Source of the DNA: JAFEDN01 sp963712715
Lineage (GTDB): Bacteria; Pseudomonadota; Gammaproteobacteria; Coxiellales; Coxiellaceae
Direction: 5' to 3'
Assembly: GCA_963712715.1 (NCBI GenBank)
Contig: CAVQJI010000009.1
Coordinates: 62,001-126,000, forward strand
DNA: 64,000 nucleotides
Numbering within the stretch: the first letter of the stretch is position 1; each line of letters opens with the position of its first letter. Shown here piece after piece: positions 52,190 through 60,076 of the stretch. The position numbers were made by a program, and so were the translations under genes. The notes below the pieces were generated by a model that was given only the letters and a program-made list of their open reading frames with translations, was not told the origin of the DNA and ran no database searches.

Positions 52190-52240
52190 ATGATCTGGAA
52201 CATCAGTTATTTTAATAAAAAGGTTGAGAATGATCTGAAA
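52190..52240 (+). pseudogene. Start of a HigB/RelE-like toxin gene, truncated
   Basis: After an AAGGAAG SD, the frame reads IWNISYFNKKVENDLK, like the N-terminus of Gp49/RelE toxins (short, with -V-E-x-x-I/L). It then runs out of frame into the following antitoxin gene. About 80 codons of toxin are missing between it and the antitoxin SD at 52251. The operon thus keeps promoter, operator and antitoxin but has lost its toxin. Confidence 0.5.
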
Positions 52241-52263
52241 ATTATAATTCAAGAGGAATTATC

Positions 52264-52578
52264 ATGGATAAAAGACCAACGCATAAAACTTTCAAGAAAA
52301 AGGCACTTGAAATTCTTGCAGTGCAGAAAGAATATGAAGCGCTGGAAGAAGAATTTGTATTAATTAGTGAGTTAATTCGAGCCCGTAAAATGGCGGGAAA
52401 ATCACAGGAAGAAGTCGCTAAATTGATGAAAACAACAGCTTCTGTTATATCCCGCTTAGAGGCAGGATATGGCCGGCAACGCCATATTCCTTCGATGAAT
52501 ACTTTAAGAAGGTATGCAAATGCTGTTGGTTGCCGTTTGCTGGTAAAATTGGTGCCTAAAAAGAAACAGATTGCATAA
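52264..52578 (+). CDS. XRE-family helix-turn-helix antitoxin, orphan
   Basis: The 104-residue protein has a basic N-terminus, a linker (ILAVQKEYEALEEEFVLISE) and an HTH at about 38-62 (IRARKMAGKSQEEVAKLMKT, TASVISRLEAG), then PSMNTLRRYANAVGCRLLVKL, which is typical of HigA/HTH antitoxins of the Gp49 group. Its toxin partner upstream is truncated to about 17 codons. A perfect palindromic operator over the promoter lies 108 bp upstream. It may survive as an autoregulated repressor. A decayed copy lies at 49.96 kb. Confidence 0.85.
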   Translation: MDKRPTHKTFKKKALEILAVQKEYEALEEEFVLISELIRARKMAGKSQEEVAKLMKTTASVISRLEAGYGRQRHIPSMNTLRRYANAVGCRLLVKLVPKKKQIA

Positions 52579-52695
52579 TTAATTGAGGCAGCCGTATAGG
52601 TCTGGCAAGGCTTTTTCTTCTAGTTGAAAAGCTGAAGTAGTCATTGTCTAATATGGAGAAAGACGTTGACCTGAAAGTTTGCACGGAATGAAAAA

Positions 52696-53187
52696 ATGCT
52701 TGAAAAAATTATTTCTGGGGGACAGGCTGGTGTTGATCTGGCGGCTTTGGATGCGGCTATGGCTTTGGGGATTCCATATGGCGGGTATTGTCCTAAGGGC
52801 AGGATCAATGAAAATGGGAAAATTCCTGGAAAATATAAATTACTTAACGAAATATCGGGTGATTATGATGCAAGGACTAAACTGAATGTTCAATCCTCGG
52901 ATGGAACTTTAATTCTTATTCCCAAAATACCAATGTCTCCAGCGATAAAAGATGGCACTATTCTCACCATTGAGGAAGCAAAAGACCAAAGAAAATCATT
53001 TTTGATGGTCGATTTGTCTTTAGCTCAATCAGTCAATGCCGGTTTGATCATTGACTGGGTAAAAGAAAACTCTATAAAAATTCTAAACATTGCTGGTCCA
53101 AGGGAATCAAATAGCCCGGGCATCTATCAGTCAAGTTTTAATCTCCTTCAAAGAGTACTGCCTTTACTTTTTTTTCACCCTGATTAA
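52696..53187 (+). CDS. Putative molybdenum carrier (SLOG-superfamily) protein
   Basis: The 163-residue protein resembles the putative molybdenum carrier family (PF12694), related to molybdenum-cofactor carrier proteins and other SLOG Rossmann proteins. It opens with LEKIISGGQAGVDLAALDAA, GIPYGGYCPKGRINENGKIP and later TKLNVQSSDGTLILIPK, then NIAGPRESNSPGIYQSS, all family positions. In bacteria these proteins occur as singletons and in defence or nucleotide-signalling contexts, so its role is open. It follows the orphan antitoxin by 117 bp. Fragments of both were duplicated together at 49.96-50.21 kb. Confidence 0.8.
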   Translation: MLEKIISGGQAGVDLAALDAAMALGIPYGGYCPKGRINENGKIPGKYKLLNEISGDYDARTKLNVQSSDGTLILIPKIPMSPAIKDGTILTIEEAKDQRKSFLMVDLSLAQSVNAGLIIDWVKENSIKILNIAGPRESNSPGIYQSSFNLLQRVLPLLFFHPD

Positions 53188-53210
53188 CCGGATTGCTCAA
53201 TCGCCAAGCC

Positions 53211-53546
53211 TTACCTGAAGGGAATGCCCAACACCCTATTTTGCAATAAGGTTTCCATATTTCGCCTGCCATCGGCGATCAGATAGATATAAACTGTTTT
53301 TTCACTAATTTTATAGATAATGCGATAGGGTTTAAAATAGATTTCCCGATATTCCCGGATGCCCAGATACGACAATTCTTTGGGATAAGATCCCTTATCG
53401 GGAAATTCTTTCAAACTATTAAAGGCTTTTTCAAGTTTTGTTAATACATAATCTGCTTTTTCAGGAAGATCGTTAATTGCGATGTATTCATAAATTCCTT
53501 CCAAATCGCGTACTGCGTTTGCCGTTAAAATGACAGTATAGGTCAT
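53211..53546 (-). CDS. RelE/ParE-family toxin
   Basis: The 111-residue toxin has the ParE/RelE fold features: VILTANAVRDLEGIYEYIAI at the N-terminus, FNSLKEFPDKGSYPKELSY near residue 45 and EIYFKPYRIIYKISEKTVYI then LIADGRRNMETLL, with the C-terminal Arg-rich DGRR. It either cleaves mRNA or poisons gyrase. Its start overlaps the antitoxin gene by 4 bp, in antitoxin-toxin order. The frame is intact. Confidence 0.88.
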   Translation of the reverse strand: MTYTVILTANAVRDLEGIYEYIAINDLPEKADYVLTKLEKAFNSLKEFPDKGSYPKELSYLGIREYREIYFKPYRIIYKISEKTVYIYLIADGRRNMETLLQNRVLGIPFR

Positions 53547-53821
53547 TCTGTTGCCTTTTTACGGGAGCGTAAACGCTTTATAACTGCTGAAGCATTTTCA
53601 GTTTGGCCTTCTTCTATCTGTTGATTGCCTAAAGCTAAAATTTTCAATAGCGCCAGCGAGTGCTGCGTCTGTTCGTAACTTTCAATATCCTGAAGAATAA
53701 CAGTAGCTTCGCCATTTTGAGTAATTATTAATGGTTCACCTTTTTCACGCAAGTCTCTGATTATTTCCGCAGCGTGTGCTTTTAAATAACTAATGGGTTT
53801 AATTTGTTGTGATAATTTCAC
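53543..53821 (-). CDS. Phd/YefM-family antitoxin
   Basis: The 92-residue antitoxin has a Phd-type N-terminus (IKPISYLKAHAAEIIRDLRE, then GEPLIITQNGEATVILQD), followed by a toxin-binding tail (SYEQTQHSLALLKILALGNQ). It neutralises the adjacent RelE/ParE toxin and represses the pair. CAGGAG lies before the ATG on the minus strand. Upstream, AGACCTAAATATAGTCT (53841-53857) is a weak symmetric site that could be the operator. The overlap with the toxin gene indicates coupled translation. Confidence 0.88.
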   Translation of the reverse strand: MKLSQQIKPISYLKAHAAEIIRDLREKGEPLIITQNGEATVILQDIESYEQTQHSLALLKILALGNQQIEEGQTENASAVIKRLRSRKKATE

Positions 53822-53969
53822 GATAACTCTCCTGTGTATTAGACCTAAATATAGTCTTTATTCAGTCTGGTGTCAACAAGTTGCGCAACTATGCTGCTGC
53901 GCGTCTACTGACTTTGAAGTAATTTTTCAGTAAAATACCCCTATACTTTCGAACTCAGGATTTCTGCTT

Positions 53970-54308
53970 ATGAAAGATGAATCACCCGTCATTGATTTGA
54001 AGTTAGGCGCCGAAATACTACACGGCGACGTTGAAGCCGCCAGGAAGATGATCGATGATCTGGTAAAACTATTGCCCGAAGACCTACGGAAATTAAAAAC
54101 CGCCTTTTACAGAGGCGATAATGCCCAATTGAATGACCTTGCGCATTATATTAAGGGCGGCGCCAGCTACTGTGGCACTCCACGCTTAAAATCCGCGGCT
54201 GCTGAGTTAGAAAAAATAATAAGTGCTTCAAAGCCTTCCGAAAAGATCCAGCTGGCATACGAAAATTTATGCCATGAAATTGAATTAATTCTGGCAGAAT
54301 GTTATTGA
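53970..54308 (+). CDS. Histidine phosphotransfer (Hpt) domain protein
   Basis: The 112-residue all-helical protein matches stand-alone Hpt domains that shuttle phosphate between a hybrid kinase receiver and a second response regulator. The phosphorylated histidine is H59 in LNDLAHYIKGGASYCGTPRL, the Hpt signature (AH-x-x-K-G). Four helices are predicted. Nothing else in the immediate neighbourhood is a two-component gene; the soluble hybrid kinase at 35 kb lacks an Hpt domain and could be its partner. Repeat B5 follows the stop. Confidence 0.9.
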   Translation: MKDESPVIDLKLGAEILHGDVEAARKMIDDLVKLLPEDLRKLKTAFYRGDNAQLNDLAHYIKGGASYCGTPRLKSAAAELEKIISASKPSEKIQLAYENLCHEIELILAECY

Positions 54309-54331
54309 TTCGAAAAATACTATGTTTATCT

Positions 54332-54536
54332 CAGCAATTCCCGCTGGGTACAGCGGAAATTGCTTCCTGGTTTATATCCTGCGCTCGGCGGAGCCGATGC
54401 TCGGAATGAAGGGGGAGAATCGCGATTCTCCCCCTTGCGATCCCCCATCGCGGGGATAATTTTCTACGAAAATTGTTTTTTATAAAGGTGATTTATTTTA
54501 TTAAATCAAGTGGTTAAAATTCAGCGGGAATTGTTG
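54332..54536. repeat. Multi-hairpin repeat family B, copy 5 (full-length with terminal repeats)
   Basis: It begins CAGCAATTCCCGCTG with a hairpin (loop GGTA) and ends CAGCGGGAATTGTTG (54522-54536), so its ends are inverted repeats. Inside are CTGCGCTCGGCGGAGCCGAT, GGGGGAGAATCG...TCTCCCCC and CCCCCATCGCGGGGAT, then TTTTCTACGAAAA. About 205 bp. Its last base is the first base of the GTG that starts the MFS reading. Confidence 0.88.
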
Positions 54537-55712
54537 TGTTTATCTACCCATTATTATTAGTTTTTTATGAAATGGCTGCTTACTTGTCGAATGATATCTA
54601 TTTGCCGGCTTTGCCGAGCATTATGAATGATTTAAAAATTTCTTCTTCCATGGCTCAAACGACTTTGATGATTTGGTTCATCGGTAGTACTTCCCTGCAA
54701 TTAATTTTAGGCCCTATCTCAGAAAGTTTTGGACGACGGCCGGTCCTTTTGTATAGTGGTATATTATTTGTGGTTGCCAGTGTTTTTTGCGCGATGGCTG
54801 AAAATATCATGATGATGAACATCGCCAGATTCTTTCAAGGGATGGTGGTGTGCGCTGTTATCGTCGCCGGCTATGCCAGTATCCATGAGCTTTACGAATC
54901 AAAACAAGCCGTGAAAACATTGGCCTGGATGGGCGGGGTAGCCATTTTAGCTCCCGCATTGGGCCCACTGTTTGGCGGAATCTTATTATTATTTGGCAGT
55001 TGGCGTTGGCTGTTCATCATACTCGCCATATGGGGAGCGATTTTAATTTTGATGTTAAAGCGTTGGATGCCGGAAAGTTTACCTCCGGAAAAAAGATCAA
55101 AATTCAATTTAAGCAAAGTGTTTAGGGATTATCGGCAGATTATTGGTAATCAGCAATTTGTAATTAATATGGGGACTTTCTGTTTATTATTCGCCGGCGC
55201 AATTGTTTGGATGGCGATTGGGCCATTGTTAGTGATACGGGATTTCCATCTCACACCGGTGTGGTATGGTATTATCCAAATATTCGTACTGGGAAGTTAT
55301 ATTGGTGGAACTGTGGCCATTAGATTGCTGATTCGTTATCGAGGAGCTGGAAGGAACTTTAAAAATTGCTTTACCGATAGCATTAACTGGAACGATGATA
55401 TCCGTCTGTTGCGCCTATATTTGGCCTAATCAGTTGTTGTATATTGTGATCAGCCTGATGATTTTTCAATTTGGCTGTGGACTGTCTTTAGCTCCGTTAA
55501 ATCGATTAAGTATAGAATCCACAGAACAGCCCATGGGTATTCGCGTCGCCCTGTTTTCTTTTTTAATGGGTTGGGCTGCGGTCATGGGCATCGTTTCCGC
55601 CTCTCTATTTCATAACGACACACTGCATTCTTTCGCCTGGTTAATTTTATTTTTCACTTTGAGCGCCACTCTTTTAAAAAGTATTCATTTTTTAAAAAAT
55701 TCGCATCATTGA
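54536..55712 (+). pseudogene. Bcr/CflA-type MFS exporter, one frameshift
   Basis: Drug-efflux MFS transporters of this type have 12 helices. The first part matches them: YEMAAYLSNDIYLPALPSI, then LQLILGPISESFGRRPVLL with motif A and ARFFQGMVVCAVIVAGYASI. The frame breaks near 55340; one base restores LIRYRG to EELEGTLKIALPIALTGTMI and runs on through NQLLYIVISLMIFQFGCGLS to 55712. Total would be about 391 residues, a normal length. The GTG start sits inside the terminal repeat of B5, suggesting the original start was replaced. Confidence 0.85.
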
Positions 55713-56476
55713 TTACTCCAGATCTTCCAGGGCGCCTTATTTTTATCCCATAATTTATTTAAATAGTGCTTATCTCTTAGCATATCTAAAGGATGCCAAA
55801 AACCTTTATGAATGTATGCGGTTACTTTTCCCTCAGCACTCATTTTGGATAAACAGTCAGTCTCCAGGACATCCTGTTCATGGTGCAAATAGTTAAATAT
55901 TTCAGGTTCACAGACAAAAAAACCCGCGTTTATCAAAATATTTGGTTTTTCTGAAAAAACTTTTACGTAATTGTTTTCCAATTCCACTTTCCCAAATCGA
56001 TAAGGCTGTTCAACGCAGGTGACAGTGACGATGGATTTATTTTGTTTATGGAAAGCAATACTGGCTGGAATATCGATGTCGCTAACGCCGTCTCCGTAGG
56101 TTAAGCAAAACGGTTCATCACCAATATAATCTCGAACAGCCAATATTCGGCCACCGGTCATGGCATCGTCACCCGTATCAACCAGTTCAATTTTCCAATT
56201 TTCGCCATGATAAGCATTGGACATTATTTTATTATTTTGCAAATCAACTTTTGTATATTTACAATGATCCTGAAAATAAGTAAAAAAGAATTCCCTGATA
56301 ATTTCACCTTTATATCCTAAACAAATAATAAAATCCTTAAATCCATAATGGTAATAAATTTTCATGATGTGCCAAAGTATAGGATAACCGCCGATATCAA
56401 TCATAGGTTTGGGTTTATGGACGGTTTCTTCAGAAACCCGAGTTCCCAATCCCCCGGCAAGAATGACAATTTTCAT
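55706..56476 (-). CDS. rfbF: Glucose-1-phosphate cytidylyltransferase
   Basis: The enzyme makes CDP-glucose, the first step toward CDP-linked deoxysugars of surface polysaccharides. The 256-residue product has the nucleotidyltransferase start LAGGLGTRVSEETVHKPKPM, GYPILWHIMKIYYHYG, then the sugar-binding TYGDGVSDIDI near residue 126 and CVEQPYRFGKVELE, and the C-terminal HKGFWHPLDMLRDKHYL. These distinguish it from RmlA and GalU. The downstream enzymes (CDP-glucose dehydratase and others) are not adjacent, so it may be an isolated remnant of a polysaccharide locus. Confidence 0.93.
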   Translation of the reverse strand: MKIVILAGGLGTRVSEETVHKPKPMIDIGGYPILWHIMKIYYHYGFKDFIICLGYKGEIIREFFFTYFQDHCKYTKVDLQNNKIMSNAYHGENWKIELVDTGDDAMTGGRILAVRDYIGDEPFCLTYGDGVSDIDIPASIAFHKQNKSIVTVTCVEQPYRFGKVELENNYVKVFSEKPNILINAGFFVCEPEIFNYLHHEQDVLETDCLSKMSAEGKVTAYIHKGFWHPLDMLRDKHYLNKLWDKNKAPWKIWSNQ

Positions 56477-56635
56477 TTATTTTCCTTAAGATGGTAGCAT
56501 TTTTGCTCATATTAGAAGTATAGCAAGTAGGTTAAATATAACCAATTTAAAAAAATTTTCTCCATAAAATCCATGACTTGTAATGAATTCCTAAAAATGG
56601 TAAGGTTGCCATCAGTGAATATCACAGGGAGTTTT

Positions 56636-57580
56636 ATGAGCGACACATTATCAAATAATGTAACCATTGTTACGCGCACATATAATCGGCCGATGATGTT
56701 AAAACGGGCACTAAAAAGTGTGATGCATCAAACTTATTCTGATTGGAAACTGGCTTTAATAAATAATGGCGGTGACCAGGAAGAGGTTCTTTCTATCGTT
56801 AACGAGTCTGGAATTGATAGAAATAAAATTCATATCATTCATAATAAGGTTTCACAAACTTTAGGGTACGAGCTTAATCAGGGTTTTCGTGCGATTCCAG
56901 CAAAATATGCAGCAGTGCATGACGATGATGATAGTTGGCATCCGGAATTTTTATCAAAATGTATCTCACATTTAAAGTCTGCGACAAACCCCAATGTTAA
57001 AGGTGTTGTCAGCTATGTAACAACTATTAAAGAAAAGATTGAGGATAATAAGATAATTGAAATAGACGCCAGTGAGGAATTTAACAAAAGCATTTCATTT
57101 ATATTTGAAAAAAGTGAAGAAAATGGTTTCGGTAGCGAATCGTTGCGAACCTTGGGTGGTGGCGCCGTTGGTTTGATGGATATGTTACGATTTTGCTTAT
57201 TTACTCCGGTCTCTTTTGTTTATGAGCAAGCGGTATTCAATGAAATTGGTGGGTACCCGGAAGACATCACTACCTCTGAAGACTACGTATTTGCTATAAA
57301 TTTTTTGGCTAATTACATCATAGAAGTTATTCCAGAATACCTTGCAAATTACCATCATCGTCTGCGTCAGCAATGTGGAGGCTATACGAATGTGACAACA
57401 GCAGAGTCGAGCACGTTATCCACTTGCGCCAAAGAATTGGGAAATCAATGGCTGATTGACGATTTAAAAAAAGGGCAGGTTGGGATAGGGGTGCTGATGG
57501 GATTAGCCAGGCAATATGAGATAATTATTCAACAAAATGATAAAATACTATCCATCCTCAAGAAGATGCAATCGCAGTAA
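56636..57580 (+). CDS. GT-A family (GT2-like) glycosyltransferase
   Basis: The 314-residue protein begins VTIVTRTYNRPMMLKRALKS, with the family pattern for nucleotide-sugar binding and SVMHQTYSDWKLALINNGG. The metal-binding DXD-like motif is AAVHDDDDSWHPEF near residue 95; a C-terminal GGYPEDITTSEDYVFAINF segment resembles the acceptor/ED motif. ATG 56636 is preferred because GGGAG precedes it; the frame extends 21 codons upstream. Substrate unknown. It is divergent from rfbF and probably contributes to surface glycans. Confidence 0.82.
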   Translation: MSDTLSNNVTIVTRTYNRPMMLKRALKSVMHQTYSDWKLALINNGGDQEEVLSIVNESGIDRNKIHIIHNKVSQTLGYELNQGFRAIPAKYAAVHDDDDSWHPEFLSKCISHLKSATNPNVKGVVSYVTTIKEKIEDNKIIEIDASEEFNKSISFIFEKSEENGFGSESLRTLGGGAVGLMDMLRFCLFTPVSFVYEQAVFNEIGGYPEDITTSEDYVFAINFLANYIIEVIPEYLANYHHRLRQQCGGYTNVTTAESSTLSTCAKELGNQWLIDDLKKGQVGIGVLMGLARQYEIIIQQNDKILSILKKMQSQ

Positions 57581-57638
57581 TTAGCAATTCAAGTGTGATG
57601 ACTATATAGTCATTCCGAATGAATTTTAGGTTCAACCC

Positions 57639-57723
57639 GTCATTGCGAGCGCCAGCGAAGCAATCCAGTACCTACTTCGGACAACGCTCTGTACTGGATT
57701 GCTTCGCTGGCGCTCGCAATGAC
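57639..57723. repeat. Palindromic repeat family A, copy 4
   Basis: The canonical GTCATTGCGAGCGCCAGCGA arms surround CTACTTCGGACAACGCTC. The copy is flanked by a perfect 21-bp direct repeat containing TATATAGTCATTCCGAAT (57603-57623 and 57750-57770), and the match extends to 27 bp with one mismatch. It lies in the 323-bp gap 57581-57903. Confidence 0.9.
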
Positions 57724-57784
57724 GATATCGAAAATTCATTCACGATGAGTATATAGTCATTCCGAATGAACTTTTGGATTAATT

Positions 57785-57870
57785 CCTCTGCTTCCCCCTT
57801 TGAAAAAGGGGGATTGAGGGGGATTTTTATATATAAATCCCTCCTAACCTCCCTTTTTCAAAGGGAGGAA
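57785..57870. repeat. Short hairpin repeat H after the glycosyltransferase
   Basis: CTTCCCCCTTTGAAAAAGGG and CCCTTTTTCAAAGGGAGG arms surround GGATTGAGGGGGATTTTTAT and ATATAAATCCCTCCTAACC. Sequences of this type occur in many bacterial genomes. It lies between glycosyltransferase and ruvB, so it could double as a bidirectional terminator. Confidence 0.6.
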
Positions 57871-57903
57871 TAATAGCGAAACTTATAATTTTACACCTAA
57901 AAA

Positions 57904-58908
57904 TCATTCGTGATGACTATATTCCAAACCAAAATGCTGATAAGCGCTCGCTGCGGCGTATCCGGCCGCGTGGGGTGCGCGGAGAATATAACCTTCCTGA
58001 ATCAAATAGGGTTCCAGAACATCTTCCAGAGTGCCGCGGTCTTCGCCTATCGCTGCGGCCAGACTTTCAATGCCGACGGGGCCGCCCTGAAATTTTTCGA
58101 TTAAAATTTGCAGAAATTTTCGGTCCATCGGAGTCAAAACCCAGTTTGTCCACCTGCAGCATGTCCAGAGCCTCCTCTGAGATGCCAGGAGATATGACGC
58201 CATCCATTTACCTGCGCATAATCGCGCACGCGTCTCAGCAAGCGGTTCGCAATTCTCGGCGTACCCGGGAACGCCGGGCAATTTCTTGCGCACCTCTGTG
58301 CTCAATGTTTAAATGCAGTATCTGCGCCGAACGCGAAACGATCTGCGCCAGTTCCGCGGTGGAATAAAATTCCAGGCGCTGAATGATGCCGAACCGGTCG
58401 CGCAGCGGCGAAGTCAGCAAACCCGCCCGCGTGGTGGCGCCCACCAAAGTAAACGGCGGTAAATCCAGCTTGATTGAGCGGGCGGCGGGCCTTCGCCGAT
58501 CATAATATCGAGTTGATAATCTTCCATCGCGGGATATAACACTTCTTCAATCACAGGATTCAACCGATGGATTTCATCGATAAACAGAACATCATTCCGC
58601 TCCCGATTGGTGAGTAAAGCGGCTAAATCTCCCGCCTTGTCCAGCACCGGCCCGGAGGTCTGTTTAAACCCCGCGCCCATTTCGTTTGCGATGATATGCG
58701 CGAGTGTCGTTTTGCCTAAACCGGGTGGGCCGAAGATTAACACATGATCCAAAGCTTCCCGCCGGGCTCTGGCGGCCTGAATGAAAATTTCCATTTGCCC
58801 CCGGGCCGCTGCCTGACCAATATAATCCCGCAACCGGCGTGGGCGGATGGAATTTTCAATTACTTTTTCATCATTTTTTAACGCACCATCGATTAATCTT
58901 TCGTTCAT
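57904..58908 (-). pseudogene. ruvB: Holliday-junction helicase subunit RuvB, at least three frameshifts
   Basis: RuvB is the AAA+ motor for branch migration. Recognisable pieces in order: RPRRLRDYIGQAAARGQMEI, the Walker A LIFGPPGLGKTTLAHIIANE, DVLFIDEIHRLNPVIEEVLY (Walker B), then after a break near 58480 PPFTLVGATTRAGLLTSPLR and DRFGIIQRLEFYSTAELAQI. Further breaks occur near 58262 and between about 58130 and 58200; the last part includes KFQGGPVGIESLAAAIGEDR and the winged helix. No complete motor can be made from this sequence. ruvA overlaps it upstream by 4 bp. Confidence 0.9.
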
Positions 58909-59497
58909 GAACCGCTTCTCACTACCCGTTGTAAAGCCAGACGGATCAACTCTTCACTGTTGCCGCCCTGTTGTTGCACCTGTTTGATGGCGCGTTGCGC
59001 GTCGGCGGGTTTATATCCCAGCGTCGTCAGCGCACTGATGGCGTCCTGAATATACTGCTGTTCAGGAGCGAGCGGGGGGGTAGTCGCGCACGTCCAGTCC
59101 GCCAGCGCGTCACGTGTTTCAATCACCAGGCGTTCTGCGGTTTTTTTGCCGATCCCGGGAATATGTACCAAACGGGAAATGTCATTTTCCCGCACGCACT
59201 GCACGAATTCTTGTGTGGTGATTCCGGAAAGAATAGCCAGCGCCAATTTTGGCCCGACGCCATTGACCTTAATCAGGGCGCGAAATAAATTCCGTTCCTG
59301 GCGTTCTGAAAAACCGTACAGCAGGTGCGCGTCTTCGCGAACTATCAGATGGGTGAGTAAAGTGACGGTGTGCTGCAAGTCCGGTAAATGGTAAAAAGTA
59401 CTCATCGGCGCATAAACTTCATAACCAACGCCGTGACGTCCACCACCACCAAAGGCGGCTGTTTTTCAATGATGATTCCACGCAAACATCCAATCAT
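58905..59497 (-). pseudogene. ruvA: Holliday-junction binding subunit RuvA, one frameshift
   Basis: RuvA binds the four-way junction and recruits RuvB. Its N-terminus, IGCLRGIIIEKQPPLVVVDV, begins at 59497. A break near 59430-59440 separates it from GVGYEVYAPMSTFYHLPDLQ, after which 166 residues are intact: helix-hairpin-helix VNGVGPKLALAILSG and IPGIGKKTAERLVIETRD, and the RuvB-binding domain III with ALTTLGYKPADAQRAIKQV. A shorter protein from ATG 59405 would lack the OB fold. One indel, so an error is possible. Confidence 0.9.
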
Positions 59498-59498
59498 T

Positions 59499-60008
59499 TC
59501 AGGTTATCTCACTCAGTTTTTTAGCCAGTTTAAGGGAATATTGGCGGTGATAGCAATGGCAGAGGGCGATGGCCAAAGCGTCAGCCGCATCGGCTTGGGG
59601 AGATTCAGACATCTTTAGCAGGACTTTAACCATGTGCTGCACCTGGGTTTTTGCCGCCGCGCCGTATCCGACCACGGATTGTTTAATTTTTCGCGGGCTG
59701 TATTCCGCCAGCGGCAAAGCATAGCTGGCCGCTGCTACCAACGCCACCCCCCGTGCTTGACCCAGCTTCAAAGCGGTTTGCGCATTCTGGTTCATGAAAA
59801 CCTGTTCAATAGCCACTTCATGCGGTTGATGGGTCTGGATAATAGTCAGTAGTTCCTGATGAATGTGCAATAGCCGCTGGCTCATATCGCCACCGCGGGC
59901 GGAGATATGTCCATGAGTTAAACAGCTAAATTGCGCTGCACCGCTGATTTCAATCACCCCATAACCGGTGCGGACCGATCCTGGGTCAATTCCCAATATT
60001 CTTACCAT
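59499..60008 (-). CDS. ruvC: Crossover junction endodeoxyribonuclease RuvC
   Basis: RuvC resolves Holliday junctions. The 169-residue product has the catalytic-acid motifs ILGIDPGSVRTGYGVIE (Asp near residue 7), EVAIEQVFMNQNAQTALKLG (Glu near 66), VVGYGAAAKTQVQHMV and QADAADALAIALCH (Asp pair near 140). Length and frame are intact. It heads the ruvCAB run, 1 bp before the ruvA start on the minus strand. Without intact RuvAB it would have little processive use. Confidence 0.95.
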   Translation of the reverse strand: MVRILGIDPGSVRTGYGVIEISGAAQFSCLTHGHISARGGDMSQRLLHIHQELLTIIQTHQPHEVAIEQVFMNQNAQTALKLGQARGVALVAAASYALPLAEYSPRKIKQSVVGYGAAAKTQVQHMVKVLLKMSESPQADAADALAIALCHCYHRQYSLKLAKKLSEIT

Positions 60009-60076
60009 AATTTAGTCATCAAATTGTAACATAGTTGTGTTAGAGTGCTAAAAATTTAAATCAGGGAGCTTATATT

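Noticed and set aside
58971..59394. Plus-strand open frames across ruvA
   Set aside because: They are antisense shadows of ruvA without SDs or family similarity.
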